NCBI RefSeq assembly: GCF_000420805.1
Contig: NZ_ATVQ01000001.1
Location: forward strand, 744,001-808,000
Direction of reading: 5' to 3'
Length of the DNA stretch: 64,000 nucleotides
From: Yaniella halotolerans DSM 15476
GTDB taxonomy: Bacteria; Actinomycetota; Actinomycetes; Actinomycetales; Micrococcaceae
The position numbers and the translations under genes are program-made. Below the pieces are notes generated by a model. It was given only the letters and a program-made list of their open reading frames with translations, was not told where the DNA came from and made no database searches. Below are positions 7,693-17,203 of this stretch, piece after piece; the stretch's first letter is position 1; every line of letters begins with the position of its first letter.

Positions 7693-8379
7693 TTATCGCA
7701 CCCGAGTCGATGAAACGCTCGCCGGACCCTGCGCGAGACCGTAAGTCGGCTGCTGCGCTGAAATGGGCGAATAATTCGTATCGGAGGCGTTGCCTTTCCG
7801 TGGCTTCTTGGGTGCCGGGATGTTGTCGACCGGGCCGTTAGGGCTGTAACGCACATCAACGATCGTGAGGTCCCGGACCATATCCAGTTCCAGTACCACC
7901 GTGCGCAAGACTTTGGCATCGAGGAGCTGCTCCAAAGCATCGATCTGTTGGTGTTCTTCAGGGTAGGCCCGGTCCAGGGTGACCATTTGGCGCTGCGTAT
8001 TTTTTCCAACACCGTGATGATCGACAACGTACATGATCAGCACCAGGCTCGCGGTGATCACGGGTGAAACCCACGCTGGATCCGGGTGCAGGCCGTTGAG
8101 CAGACCGATCGCCAGTGAAATGAAGTAGTATGCGACTTCTTCCTGGGTGAGCGTATCGGAACGCAACCGAATGATCGACAAAATGCCAAAGAGTCCGAGT
8201 CCCAGACCTAATCCGGCTTCAGATTCCGACAAGAGCAGTGTGACGGCGAAGATGCCCATGCTCAGCGCAACATAAGCCAGCGCAAGATCGCGCCGGTAGT
8301 GCCGCCGAAAATAGACGAAAAATACGAGAATTGCCATCCCGATAACGTTGGCCAGTAGCCCTACCCAGAGTGCCGTCAT
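7693..8379 (-). CDS. DUF4956 integral membrane protein
   Basis: 228 residues with about five membrane helices in the first 125 residues (for example VGLLANVIGMAILVFFVYF and SPVITASLVLIMYVVDH), then a soluble tail of about 100 residues ending in a Pro/Ser-rich, low-complexity stretch. The conserved GLGLGLFGILSIIRLRSD segment is typical of DUF4956. It is the first gene of a pair with the VTC-domain gene and probably anchors or channels for it. Its biochemical role is not known. Confidence 0.8.
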   Translation of the reverse strand: MTALWVGLLANVIGMAILVFFVYFRRHYRRDLALAYVALSMGIFAVTLLLSESEAGLGLGLGLFGILSIIRLRSDTLTQEEVAYYFISLAIGLLNGLHPDPAWVSPVITASLVLIMYVVDHHGVGKNTQRQMVTLDRAYPEEHQQIDALEQLLDAKVLRTVVLELDMVRDLTIVDVRYSPNGPVDNIPAPKKPRKGNASDTNYSPISAQQPTYGLAQGPASVSSTRVR

Positions 8380-8744
8380 GATGTCTCCTTCATTCGTTTT
8401 GTGTTCGTGATGCTTTCACTCTAAAAACGTATTATGAGCCACAAAGTAGAAACTGATGAGAAACCTCTCATACACCTGCCGTTTACCTTGGCGGTACATT
8501 GCGGACATCGAGTCCGTGTCAGACGCCTCGCGGCTGGCTACGCTAGAAACAGCACAACAAGACGTTCTGATTTTCCACGACGAGATCGTGCCGAATCCAG
8601 CGTTTAAGGCCACCCACATTATGCCCAAAGATATTCGGTTTACCTTCTGACGCTAACGTCTCATGAACAGCCCCACGTTAGACTGAGCTGTTATTCCATC
8701 AACCGCAACACACCACTACCGCTATCCGGCAAGGAGCGCACAAC
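8380..8744. other. 365-base gap between DUF4956 and DUF892 genes
   Basis: This divergent spacer should hold promoters for both neighbours. It also holds one weak open frame, listed separately at 8456. The stretch just upstream of DUF4956 is AT-rich. I see no repeat, tRNA or terminator in it. Confidence 0.5.
8456..8650 (+). CDS. Small hypothetical ORF, doubtful
   Basis: 64 codons from ATG to TGA within the divergent spacer. The middle part (YIADIESVSDASRLATL, then IFHDEIVPNPAFKA) has reasonable codon choice and amino acid composition, but no ribosome binding site is convincing and I do not recognise a family. It could be a remnant of a longer gene. Antisense frames of similar length overlap it. 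Confidence 0.25.
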   Translation: MRNLSYTCRLPWRYIADIESVSDASRLATLETAQQDVLIFHDEIVPNPAFKATHIMPKDIRFTF

Positions 8745-9236
8745 ATGCACATCAAAAATGCCGAACACCTTTTCGAACGTCAACTATCTCTAATCAATAG
8801 CGTCGAAGAACAGCTCAGCAAGGCCCTACCCCGTTGGGCCGAAGCAGTTGATCGCAAGGCGCTTGCCAAGGCTCTGAACCGCCACGCGGAAGAGACCCAG
8901 GGCCAGCTAGAACGGCTCGAACGTGCCGCCGAGAAAATTGACGACCTCCGGATCAAACGGATCAAAGACAACGCCTTCGCTGCCCTGGTGGAAGACACCG
9001 ACGACATCATTGAAAGCACCGAAGAGGGCCCGATACGAGATGCCGCCCTCATCGGTGCCGTACGAAAGATTGAGCACTACGAAATCGCCGCTTATGGGAC
9101 GCTTCGTGTACTCGCCAAACAGCTGGGCTACTCCAAAGTGCGAGACCTCTTGAAGGAAACCCTCGTCGAAGAGAAGGCCACTGATGAGAAGCTCACCGAG
9201 CTACTCAAGAAGAAGATCAAACCGGTAGCGGACTAA
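8745..9236 (+). CDS. DUF892 (YciE/YciF) ferritin-like protein
   Basis: 163 residues forming a four-helix bundle. The opening ENAEHLFERQL-like segment (KNAEHLFERQLSLINSVEEQL), HAEETQGQLERLERA, and the late KIEHYEIAAYGTLRVLAKQL carry the acidic and His residues that form the di-metal site in this family. Members are stress-induced and ferritin-like; exact chemistry is unknown. A Shine-Dalgarno AAGGAG lies about ten bases upstream of the ATG. It stands alone and converges on the acyl-CoA ligase gene. Confidence 0.88.
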   Translation: MHIKNAEHLFERQLSLINSVEEQLSKALPRWAEAVDRKALAKALNRHAEETQGQLERLERAAEKIDDLRIKRIKDNAFAALVEDTDDIIESTEEGPIRDAALIGAVRKIEHYEIAAYGTLRVLAKQLGYSKVRDLLKETLVEEKATDEKLTELLKKKIKPVAD

Positions 9237-9244
9237 CTGGTCCC

Positions 9245-10909
9245 CTACTGTGTTCGGATCTTGTTCTTTTGGATCTTGCCGGATCCGGTGCGCGGGAGTT
9301 CTTCGACGAACCACACGTCTCGCGGTCGGTGGGATGAATTCAGGTGTTGGCGCGCGTAGTTGAGGATCGATTCCCGGAGCTCAGCTTGCGCGGTCTCTGA
9401 TTCCGGCGCCCCCTTGGTCGGAACCACGACGGCGGTCACCCGTTCGCCCCAGTCCTCGTCCGGTACACCGATGACAGCCGTCTCGAGCACGTCTGGATGA
9501 TCCAGCACGACCTGTTCAACGATCACCGATGAGACGTTCTCGCCGCCGGATTTCACGATGTCCTTCAACCGATCTTTGAAAGAGAAAGCACCCTCGGTGT
9601 CAATACTGCCCACGTCTCCGGAGTGGAGCCAGCCGCCAGCAAAAACTGAGTTATCCGGTTTGAGATAGCCTTCCATGATGGCCGGACCACGCAACACCAG
9701 TTCCCCGTCCACCCCCGGTGACACGTGTTCGTGCGTGTTCGGATCCACAATGCTGGCTTCGGTATGCGCCGTCATCGTGCCCCAGGTGAACCGCTTGTCT
9801 TCGTCATAACCTGGCCACTGACACAGGGTACCCGGCGTCGCTTCGGTCATTCCCGACGCCATCACCAGATCGGCGTGTGGGAACCGATCGCGCAGAGAAC
9901 TGTAGAGGCTCTCGGGCACCGGCGCCATACCGTAGCCAAGGATTTCGAGGTGTTCGAGCATGTCGCCGGTTTTCACTGAATAGTCATGGATGGCCTGGAG
10001 CATGATCGGCAGCCCCATGCCGTGCGTGGTTTGGGATTCTTGGACGGTGCGTCCAAAGACTTCAGGGTCAAAGCCCGAGAGCATATGCACTCGGCCGCCC
10101 ATCTGCAAAAACGGGATGACAATCATATTTAGCGCGGCAGTATGGAATACCGGCAGTGCAATAGTGGTGACCGGCTGCTGCTCGCGGCGTTGAATATTCA
10201 GCGTGGTCGCACTCGAGAGCCCAGAAATATAGACGGTCAAATGCGATGTCATGATGCCCTTCGGATCCGAGGTTGATCCAGACGAGAACAGGCACTGTGC
10301 AATCTGACGGTCAGCAATCGCTATCTCTAATGGCGCATCGACTTCGACGTCATCGCCGGCAAAGCGTTCCGCAGTGGCAACGAACGCATCAAAATCATGC
10401 AACTGAGCTCCGGGGAATCCGTTGGCCAGCGCTTCGTGTTGTGCGCCGATGACGACCACATGCTCTACAAAAGGAATCAGTTCAGCGGCAGACGTGAGTA
10501 CGGGGAGCAGGTCTACATGGATCACGATGACCTTTGGTTCAGTTTGCTTCAAGGCATAGACCACATGATGTTCACCGCCCAGCATGTTCACCAGGGTAGC
10601 TGCTGCACCCATTTTGGTGATGCCGAAATAGGCGACCATGTATTCTTTGCAGTTTGGGGCCATCACCGCCACGGCTTCGCGAGCGGCAACACCGACACCT
10701 ACCAGGGCGTGAGCAAACCGGTTGGCTTGTGTTTCCAACTGGTTGTAGGTCAATTCTCCGCGGGCATCGACCAGGGCCCTGCGGTCACCATAGGCCTTGG
10801 CCGCGCGGGTTGGGATATCACCCACCGAGGTGCGGCGCGCCAGGGCGTGGTCAAGTTCAAAGCCTTCGAGAGACTCCGGATTGTCGATATTAAAAATTGG
10901 GAACTTCAT
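9245..10909 (-). CDS. AMP-dependent acyl-CoA synthetase
   Basis: 554-residue adenylate-forming ligase that activates a carboxylic acid with ATP and joins it to CoA. Motifs in order: P-loop-like FSSGSTSDPKGIM, GMTEATPGTL, the hinge region HSGDVGSIDTEGAFSFKDR, and the C-terminal catalytic lysine motif RTGSGKIQKNKIRTQ. Length is typical for medium/long-chain or aryl acyl-CoA synthetases. It lies downstream of the ThDP oxidase gene, 71 bases apart, on the same strand. The substrate cannot be read from sequence. Confidence 0.88.
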   Translation of the reverse strand: MKFPIFNIDNPESLEGFELDHALARRTSVGDIPTRAAKAYGDRRALVDARGELTYNQLETQANRFAHALVGVGVAAREAVAVMAPNCKEYMVAYFGITKMGAAATLVNMLGGEHHVVYALKQTEPKVIVIHVDLLPVLTSAAELIPFVEHVVVIGAQHEALANGFPGAQLHDFDAFVATAERFAGDDVEVDAPLEIAIADRQIAQCLFSSGSTSDPKGIMTSHLTVYISGLSSATTLNIQRREQQPVTTIALPVFHTAALNMIVIPFLQMGGRVHMLSGFDPEVFGRTVQESQTTHGMGLPIMLQAIHDYSVKTGDMLEHLEILGYGMAPVPESLYSSLRDRFPHADLVMASGMTEATPGTLCQWPGYDEDKRFTWGTMTAHTEASIVDPNTHEHVSPGVDGELVLRGPAIMEGYLKPDNSVFAGGWLHSGDVGSIDTEGAFSFKDRLKDIVKSGGENVSSVIVEQVVLDHPDVLETAVIGVPDEDWGERVTAVVVPTKGAPESETAQAELRESILNYARQHLNSSHRPRDVWFVEELPRTGSGKIQKNKIRTQ

Positions 10910-10980
10910 GTACGTTGAGAACTCCTAGGTGCAGCCGCAGAATGCTGTGACATACGTCATCATACTGGACTGATTTGGAG

Positions 10981-12783
10981 TTATCCATCTGTACTCAATC
11001 CCATGCGGGCAAACAGTCGGGCAGCACCTGCTCGAGCACTCTGGGCGATAACCTCCCCGGAGTCGGGGTCGCCGTGCAGCAACGACTTCGCCAGTCCTTT
11101 CGCTTGTGCACTGGCAATGTGTGCCGGCAGCGGTGGCGTATTGGGATCGGTTTTGACGCTCAAGACCACCGGTCTGTCCGCGGCAAACGCTTGGTCCCAG
11201 GCCGCATCAATGTTTTCTGGGTCTTCGACCCGAATACCTTTGAGACCCAGCAATTCGGCGTACCCGGCATAGTCCATCGGTTCCACGAGTTGTGCGGTGT
11301 CCCAGCGCGGGTCACCTGCGATTCGCATCTCCCACGAGACCTGGTTAAGGTCACCGTTATCGATCACTAAGACGATAAACGTGGGGTTATCCCATTCGTG
11401 CCAGTGTCGTTTGACCGTGAGCATGCCGTTCATCCCCAGCATCTGAAAGGCGCCATCACCAATGGTGCAGACCACGGGGCGATCCGGGTGCGCAAATTTT
11501 CCGGCCATGGCATACGGCATGGCACCAAGCATCGAGGCCATTCTGCCCGAGAGGCTCCCCATCTGATTGCGCCCAAGTTTAATGTGGAATCCGTACCAGT
11601 CTGCGGTACTTCCAGCATCGGCGGTAATAATCGCATTTTGGGGCAGTTTGTCATTCAGGGACGTAAAGACCCGGCGTGGGTTAATAGGTTCGGCTTTGGT
11701 CTGGGCTATTCGGTCATTTTCCGCATCCCAGTCTTGCATCTGTTCTGCAATCGACTCCTGCCAGGCGGTGTCATGCTGTTGCAGATGCGGCAGCAGTGCC
11801 GTCAACGTTGTTTTTGCGTCGCACCACAGGTTCACGTCGGTGGGATAGCGAATGCCAAGATGGCGCGGCGACAGATCGATCTGGACTGCGCGCGCCTGCC
11901 CGGTGGGAGGTAAAAACTCTCCATAGGGGAAATTGGTTCCCACCATCAGTAAGGTGTCGCAGTTTTGCATCATGTCATAGCTGGGGCGGGAACCCAGCAG
12001 ACCAAGTTGTTGGGTGTGATAAGGCACGTCGCCTGGCACAGCTTGTTTACCCAGCAGCGCAGTAGTGATCCCGGCTCCGAGTCGCTCAGCGACTTGTAAT
12101 ACCTCATCGGTTGCTCCGATAGCACCCTGCCCCACCAGCATCGCGACTTTTTCACCAGAGTTGAGCACTTCGGCGGCTTTGGCCAGAGCCGAATCGTCAG
12201 GAGCAAACTGGTCTTCAACGTAGCCCACGCCGCTGCGAGAAACGAAATGTTCAACAGCGGGCTCTTCCATTTCGAGGTTTTGTATATCGGCGGGAAGAAC
12301 GATAACGGCGGGTCCGCGATACGCTTTGGCCATTCGGATGGCCTTGTCGACCACCAGTTGGGTGTGCATCGGCGTCGTTATGGTCTGCACAAAAACGGCG
12401 ACGTCGCTGAACGCACGCTCGAGATTGAATTCTTGCTGGAACTCGCTACCCAGCGCTACTCGACCTTGTTGTCCGACAAGTGCTACAACCGGTGCGTTAT
12501 CACCCTGAGCATCGTATAGACCGTTCAGCAGGTGCAGTGCCCCGGGACCCGAGGTAGAAATGCACACGCCGACCTCGCCGGTGAAGTTTGCATGTGCGGT
12601 CGCCATGAACGCGGCTTCTTCTTCATGCGTTGACCGTATGTAGCTAAAGTTTTTGCCTTCTCGCTGGGCACGGCCCATCGCGCCATCAAAACCGCCGATA
12701 CCATCACCTGGGTAGCCGTACCACTGATGTAATTCCCATTGGATCAGCCGATCAATTATAAAGTCACTAACTGAAGTTGCCAT
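10981..12783 (-). CDS. ThDP-dependent enzyme, pyruvate oxidase-like
   Basis: 600-residue thiamine diphosphate enzyme of the acetolactate synthase/pyruvate oxidase superfamily. The catalytic Glu is seen in STHEEEAAFMA (residues about 51-61), the FAD/ADP-like middle domain spans roughly 190-320, and the ThDP motif is TIGDGAFQMLGMNGM with the Asn in VIDNGDLNQ. It resembles the actinobacterial thiamine-pyrophosphate-requiring proteins annotated near PoxB, which decarboxylate pyruvate. It is probably not IlvB, as no small regulatory subunit is nearby. GGAGGGTGATGAAATGG-type spacing supports the start at 12783. Confidence 0.85.
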   Translation of the reverse strand: MATSVSDFIIDRLIQWELHQWYGYPGDGIGGFDGAMGRAQREGKNFSYIRSTHEEEAAFMATAHANFTGEVGVCISTSGPGALHLLNGLYDAQGDNAPVVALVGQQGRVALGSEFQQEFNLERAFSDVAVFVQTITTPMHTQLVVDKAIRMAKAYRGPAVIVLPADIQNLEMEEPAVEHFVSRSGVGYVEDQFAPDDSALAKAAEVLNSGEKVAMLVGQGAIGATDEVLQVAERLGAGITTALLGKQAVPGDVPYHTQQLGLLGSRPSYDMMQNCDTLLMVGTNFPYGEFLPPTGQARAVQIDLSPRHLGIRYPTDVNLWCDAKTTLTALLPHLQQHDTAWQESIAEQMQDWDAENDRIAQTKAEPINPRRVFTSLNDKLPQNAIITADAGSTADWYGFHIKLGRNQMGSLSGRMASMLGAMPYAMAGKFAHPDRPVVCTIGDGAFQMLGMNGMLTVKRHWHEWDNPTFIVLVIDNGDLNQVSWEMRIAGDPRWDTAQLVEPMDYAGYAELLGLKGIRVEDPENIDAAWDQAFAADRPVVLSVKTDPNTPPLPAHIASAQAKGLAKSLLHGDPDSGEVIAQSARAGAARLFARMGLSTDG

Positions 12784-12944
12784 TTCATCACCCTCCTGGG
12801 CGCCGAATTGAGCATGCTGTCATACCGGGGCCGATAGGCTACACCGGCATTTTTCACCCTGCGTCGCCGCAACCGCTGTTGCTAGACCCGATGATCAACT
12901 GGTCCCTTTGGTGGCAGACTGCCGGTGGCGACCTATGGTTGTCA

Positions 12945-13742
12945 TCAGTCGTTGGGCACGACCTTGAATCGGCGGGCGGTCAGCGCCGGATTCGTGGCCC
13001 TGGCATTGGCAATGCGGTCGGACTTCAATTCGGCCTGCACAATGCCGACTTCTTCGCCGATGGTTACGATAGCAATGCCCATCGGATCGATAATCGAACT
13101 GTGGCCGGATCCGGTTGGCGCCGACTGATCTGCGGCTAGAACGTACACGGTGTTTTCAATGGCGCGAGCCTGCAAGAGCGTCGTCCAGTGGAACTCTTTG
13201 AGTGGGCCTGGCACCCACTCGGCTGGTAACGCCAATACATCAGCGCCCGCATCGACCAGCATGCGCGAAACTTCTGGAAACCGCAGGTCGTAGCAGGTCT
13301 GCATGCCGATCTTCAGACCATTGATCTCGAGTAACTGCGGTTCTTGTATCTCGCCGGGATTGACCCAGGTGGACTCCTGGGTCCCGAACGCATCGTAAAG
13401 GTGCAACTTGCGGTAGACCGCTCGTATCTGCCCATCTTTAATGCCCACCAACGTGTTGTAGATGCGGCCTTGACCGTCGGACTCATTCACGCCTGCGATG
13501 ATTGCAATACGCCGCTGAACACTGAGCTCGCACAAGGCCGTCACCGACTCCCCGTCGAGCGCTTCGGCACTATCGACAAAGGATTTATCGATCACAAGGT
13601 TGGTAAACGTTGCATACTCGGGCAACACCGCCAGTTCAGCACCGGCATCAGCTGCTTCGGATACCAGCTGTCGAATCTGTTCGAGATTTACTGTTTTGTC
13701 GGTGGTCGGCGCAAATTGGATCACTGCTGCAACAAGACTCAT
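12945..13742 (-). CDS. Carbon-nitrogen hydrolase (nitrilase superfamily)
   Basis: 265 residues with the Glu-Lys-Cys triad of the nitrilase superfamily: Glu in VLPEYATFTNL (near residue 42), Lys in YRKLHLYDAFG, and Cys in QTCYDLRFPE. The short length and YDLRFPE context match omega-amidase/Nit2-like enzymes that remove ammonia from 2-oxoglutaramate or deaminated glutathione. It stands alone; the 160 bases to the ThDP enzyme start hold nothing I recognise. Confidence 0.88.
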   Translation of the reverse strand: MSLVAAVIQFAPTTDKTVNLEQIRQLVSEAADAGAELAVLPEYATFTNLVIDKSFVDSAEALDGESVTALCELSVQRRIAIIAGVNESDGQGRIYNTLVGIKDGQIRAVYRKLHLYDAFGTQESTWVNPGEIQEPQLLEINGLKIGMQTCYDLRFPEVSRMLVDAGADVLALPAEWVPGPLKEFHWTTLLQARAIENTVYVLAADQSAPTGSGHSSIIDPMGIAIVTIGEEVGIVQAELKSDRIANARATNPALTARRFKVVPND

Positions 13743-13885
13743 GCGGTTCCCTTAGGTATCGGCTTTCACAGAAGCCTAACCGAGACCGACCCCCACGAGA
13801 AGCAGCCACCTTGTGTAGTTTGCAAAGGAGAAGGAACAGCTCCCCAACGATCGCTATGTGACTGATAAATAGCTAGTACCAGTAA

Positions 13886-13914
13886 TCGACACAACTCGCG
13901 CGCGATGCTAGGAT
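13886..13914 (+). promoter_or_regulatory. Sigma-A-type promoter of the abiF-type RNA
   Basis: TCGACA (13886-13891), a 17-base spacer and TAGGAT (13909-13914) make a good vegetative promoter. The transcript would begin near 13921, exactly where the structured RNA leader starts. Confidence 0.6.
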
Positions 13915-13920
13915 CGTTCA

Positions 13921-13980
13921 TAACATGACCGGTTCCGCTACCCACCTCGGTGGGAGCCCAGGGCCGGTCCTTGCTTTATC
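13921..13980 (+). ncRNA. Structured RNA upstream of abiF (abiF RNA-like)
   Basis: The outer helix pairs GACCGG (13927-13932) with CCGGTC (13964-13969). Inside it, CCCAC (13941-13945) pairs with GTGGG (13950-13954) around a CTCG tetraloop, and unpaired TTCCGCTA and AGCCCAGG segments lie between the two helices. A conserved RNA motif just upstream of abiF/Abi_2 genes is known in many bacteria, and position and shape agree. The helices are intact here although the protein gene is dead. Confidence 0.65.
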
Positions 13981-13997
13981 TCTGCAGGACAATACTG

Positions 13998-14922
13998 GTG
14001 AGCCCTCCAACGAAGCTATTTAAAACATACGCAGAACAAATTGAGCTGCTGCAACTACGCGGGATGACCATAAAAGATCCCGATCGGGCAGAAAAACTGC
14101 TGCGTAAAGTGAGCTACTAGCGCTTATCAGGCTACTGGTTCCCATTGCGGGAATTTGAGCCAGAGACCCAGCAAAGCATCGACGTATTTTGCAACGGGAC
14201 TACCTTCGAACTGATAAGCAATCTTTATCACTTTGATGAGAAACTTCGTCACACCGTTTTTAGCGAGCTCTCAGCGATTGAACTAGCGGTCCGCGCAATG
14301 CTTGGCCACTCCCTCGGACGTATAGACCCCTTGGCCCACTTGGATCCTGACAAGCTGGGAGCTAGAGCTAAGCAACAGACCTCGCGGTCTAACGCTGAGC
14401 CGGTACATGCAGTATGGCTCAGAAACTTCAAACGCGCACTCACGTCATCAAAAGAAGATTTCGTGAAACATCATAAGGCAAAATATGATGCGAAGCTACC
14501 TATATGGGCAGCTGTGGAAGTCATGGACTGGGGGGATGTTGTCGCATTTGTATTCAATGGCACCTAGTCCAGCCCGAAGGGAAGTCGCAAGCGCCTGTAA
14601 CCTCACCCCACCTCAACTTGGGTCGTGACTCAAGTGCCTAAATATCCTCCGGAATTACGCTGCACATCATGCGCGCATGTTCAACCGGGTCTACGATATA
14701 AAACCAAAAGTCAGCGCAGATCCTAGGCTGAGTAACGTACAGGAAACCGGTAACAGACTTTTTGGGCAGCTAACACTCGTGCAATATCTCCATCGCCAAC
14801 TCGGCATATCACCCGCTAAACGTCTTCCACAACTACTTGAAGAGTTCCCCTCGAATTCGCTCGTACCCTTCGACCGTTTAGGTACACCTCATAATTGGCG
14901 TGAACTATCCCTGTGGAAGTAG
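13998..14922 (+). pseudogene. Broken AbiF/Abi_2 abortive-infection gene
   Basis: Read through its three lesions, this is a full Abi_2 protein of about 305 codons. Lesion 1 is TAG at 14118-14120, where family members have a second Tyr in VSYYRLSGYW. Lesion 2 is a +1 shift in a run of six G (14530-14535); dropping one G restores DWGMLSHLYS. Lesion 3 is TGA at 14626-14628, where WLKCLN is expected. HEPN-like RxxxxH motifs remain: RAMLGH and RNYAAH. Such proteins are RNA-cleaving toxins linked to phage defence. The GTG at 13998 is the likely old start. Three separate hits show the gene has not been selected for some time. Confidence 0.85.
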
Positions 14923-15020
14923 GTCCCAAAATCCCCGTCGCACCTTCACAGTCACCAGATTGCCTGTGTTTTGCACTTCGGTTAGTACAACCGCGTAAAG
15001 AATCGTACCTTCAGCTCCAA

Positions 15021-16523
15021 TTAGCTCTCAGCCGTCGGAGTGGTCGGCGTTTCAGCAATGTGCCGACCGAGTGGGAATGGCTTTCGTAGCCCTAGGAACT
15101 CGACGGATTTTCCGCGTTCGGTATAGCGCTCATGAATCGCATCCAGCGTTGCGGCGGTGGATTGGTCCCAAATATTGGCTTGCCGCAGGTCGATCACGAC
15201 ATGCTCTGGGTCCAGCGCATAATCGAACTGGTTAGCCAGATCATGCGATGAGGCGAAGAACAACTGGCCAGTGACCAGATACGTTGCAGTCTCTGCGTCC
15301 TCGGTGCTGCGTTTGACGTGTGCGAAGTGGGATACGTGCCGGACGAAGGCGATCATCGCAGCCAGGACACCTAGGCCAACTCCGACCGCGAGGTTGCCGG
15401 TAATGACCGTTGGAATCACGGTGATGAGCATAACGACGGTCTCGGATACCGGCATATTCTTCAGCGTACGCGGTGCGATCGAGTGCCATTCGAAGGTCGC
15501 ATAGGCAACGTACACCATGACGGCGACCAGTACGGCCATCGGCATCATGCCGACGATATCGCCCAGGCCAACGGCCAGAATCATCAGGGATAAACCGGCG
15601 ATAAATGTCGAGAGTCTGGTGCGGGCTCCGGATGCGCGCACGTTGATCATGGTTTGGCCGATCATCGCACAGCCACCCATGCCGCCAAAGAAGCCGGCCA
15701 AGATATTTGAGGTTCCTTGCCCAACGGATTCGCGGGTTTTATTCGACGGTGTATCGGTGATGTTGTCGACCAACTGCGCCGTCATCAATGATTCGAGCAG
15801 CCCAACGACCGCCATGGTCAGGGCAGCGGGCAGAATGATTTGCAGTGTTTCGAGTGTGAACGGCACATCTGGAATGAGGAAAAACGGTAGCTCATTGGGC
15901 AGTTCGCCCTTATCTGCAACGGTAGGAACATCAAGACTAAAGATGACGACGATTAGCGTGACGACCACGATGGCTACCAGTGGTGCTGGAATAGCCGCAC
16001 TGACTCTGGGCCACAAAAAGATGATGACCAGCCCAAGCGCAAAGAGCGGGTAGACGGCCCAGGGAACATCAATCAGATCCGGCAGTTGTGCAACAAAAAT
16101 GAGGATAGCAAGTGCGTTCACGAAACCCGTCATGACCGATTGCGGAATGAACCGCATCAGCTTGGCGACCCCGATGACCCCGAACAGAATTTGTAACAGC
16201 CCAGCCAGAATGACCGTGGCAAAGAGGTATTGCACGCCGTGAGAAGCAACCACCGGTGCGATCACCAGCGCCGTTGCGGCTGTGGCGGCGGAGATCATCG
16301 CGGGACGGCCCCCGACAAACGCGATGGACATGGCCATTACAGCCGCGGCGTAAAGACCGACCTTGGGATCGACGTCTGCGATCAATGCAAACGCGATGGC
16401 CTCTGGGATGAGTGCCAATGCGACGACGAGGCCCGCGAGAATTTCGGTGCGCAGCCAGGCCGGACGCTTGAAGGTTTCTCGAACGGATTGGCGTTGGGCT
16501 GGAGTGACCTGCGCCGCGGACAT
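15021..16523 (-). CDS. SulP-family anion transporter with STAS domain
   Basis: 500-residue membrane transporter. The first part has around ten to twelve helices with the SulP signature ALIPEAIAFALIADVDPKVGLYAA near residue 40, and the last 110 residues form a cytoplasmic STAS domain (HVVIDLRQANIWDQSTAATLDAI). The family moves sulfate, bicarbonate or other anions with H+ or Na+. I chose the ATG at 16523 because GAGG lies five bases upstream; a GTG at 16529 is the alternative. It stands alone, so the ion is not known. Confidence 0.88.
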   Translation of the reverse strand: MSAAQVTPAQRQSVRETFKRPAWLRTEILAGLVVALALIPEAIAFALIADVDPKVGLYAAAVMAMSIAFVGGRPAMISAATAATALVIAPVVASHGVQYLFATVILAGLLQILFGVIGVAKLMRFIPQSVMTGFVNALAILIFVAQLPDLIDVPWAVYPLFALGLVIIFLWPRVSAAIPAPLVAIVVVTLIVVIFSLDVPTVADKGELPNELPFFLIPDVPFTLETLQIILPAALTMAVVGLLESLMTAQLVDNITDTPSNKTRESVGQGTSNILAGFFGGMGGCAMIGQTMINVRASGARTRLSTFIAGLSLMILAVGLGDIVGMMPMAVLVAVMVYVAYATFEWHSIAPRTLKNMPVSETVVMLITVIPTVITGNLAVGVGLGVLAAMIAFVRHVSHFAHVKRSTEDAETATYLVTGQLFFASSHDLANQFDYALDPEHVVIDLRQANIWDQSTAATLDAIHERYTERGKSVEFLGLRKPFPLGRHIAETPTTPTAES

Positions 16524-16697
16524 ATACACCTCTGAATGACTTGCCTATTCAGGCACGCCGAAGTGGGCATAGGGGCCTGAGTGAACATAGGTATTCTACC
16601 AATGACGTGATGGACGCACGTACTTGGTCGTTACCATCAGCTCCCGGCTAGAAAAACGCGCAGCACACCCTGGCCGCTACACAAAATGCGGTGGGGG

Positions 16698-17081
16698 CTA
16701 GCCTTCCCAGGTGGCATACGGCGCGAAGTCATCCGAGAGCGCCTCGAGAACTTTTTCAACTTGACCCTCGGCCACCGCGTCCATCAGCACAGAAAATGCT
16801 GCGTGGGTGCGGCGCTGGCTTTCACCCAGTGTCGCATCGAGGTGTTTGGCGACGCGGCGCACCATATCTGATGCATCAAATTGTTCCTTGATCACAGGGT
16901 CGCCAACGGCTAACACTTCAGCGAGTTCTTTGGGCAATTGAGCCGCAAAATTATCGCGCTCCTCTCCCAGGTCCCGCAGCGCCAATGTTTCCAGTACGGC
17001 AATGACGGTGTCGTGTGCGTCCTGGGATGAATCGAGTTCGCCACGCTGTTGCACGCGTTCAATAATTTCGGTGGTCTGCAT
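16698..17081 (-). CDS. DUF2267 protein
   Basis: 127 residues matching DUF2267: an N-terminal VQQRGELDSSQDAHDTVIAVLETLALR helix pair, the conserved QLPKELAEVL segment and a second similar half (MVRRVAKHLDATLGESQRRTHAAFSVLMDAV). All alpha-helical, no membrane segment, no catalytic residues known. AGGAGG lies close upstream of the ATG at 17081. The gene is divergent from an SRPBCC gene. Confidence 0.85.
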   Translation of the reverse strand: MQTTEIIERVQQRGELDSSQDAHDTVIAVLETLALRDLGEERDNFAAQLPKELAEVLAVGDPVIKEQFDASDMVRRVAKHLDATLGESQRRTHAAFSVLMDAVAEGQVEKVLEALSDDFAPYATWEG

Positions 17082-17203
17082 GATTCCTCCTTGAAAATAC
17101 GTTCGATGGGCAATTGGAGTTCTCTGTCCATTGTGGGCTGATAAACCCCCGAGTTGGCAACAGCTGTTAGCTGACGGTCAGACAACGCGAGTAGTGTAGG
17201 CCC

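Noticed and set aside
13921-13980. tRNA-like or rho-independent terminator reading of the helix upstream of abiF
   Set aside because: No cloverleaf, anticodon or T run; the nested helices with a CTCG loop fit a structured leader better.
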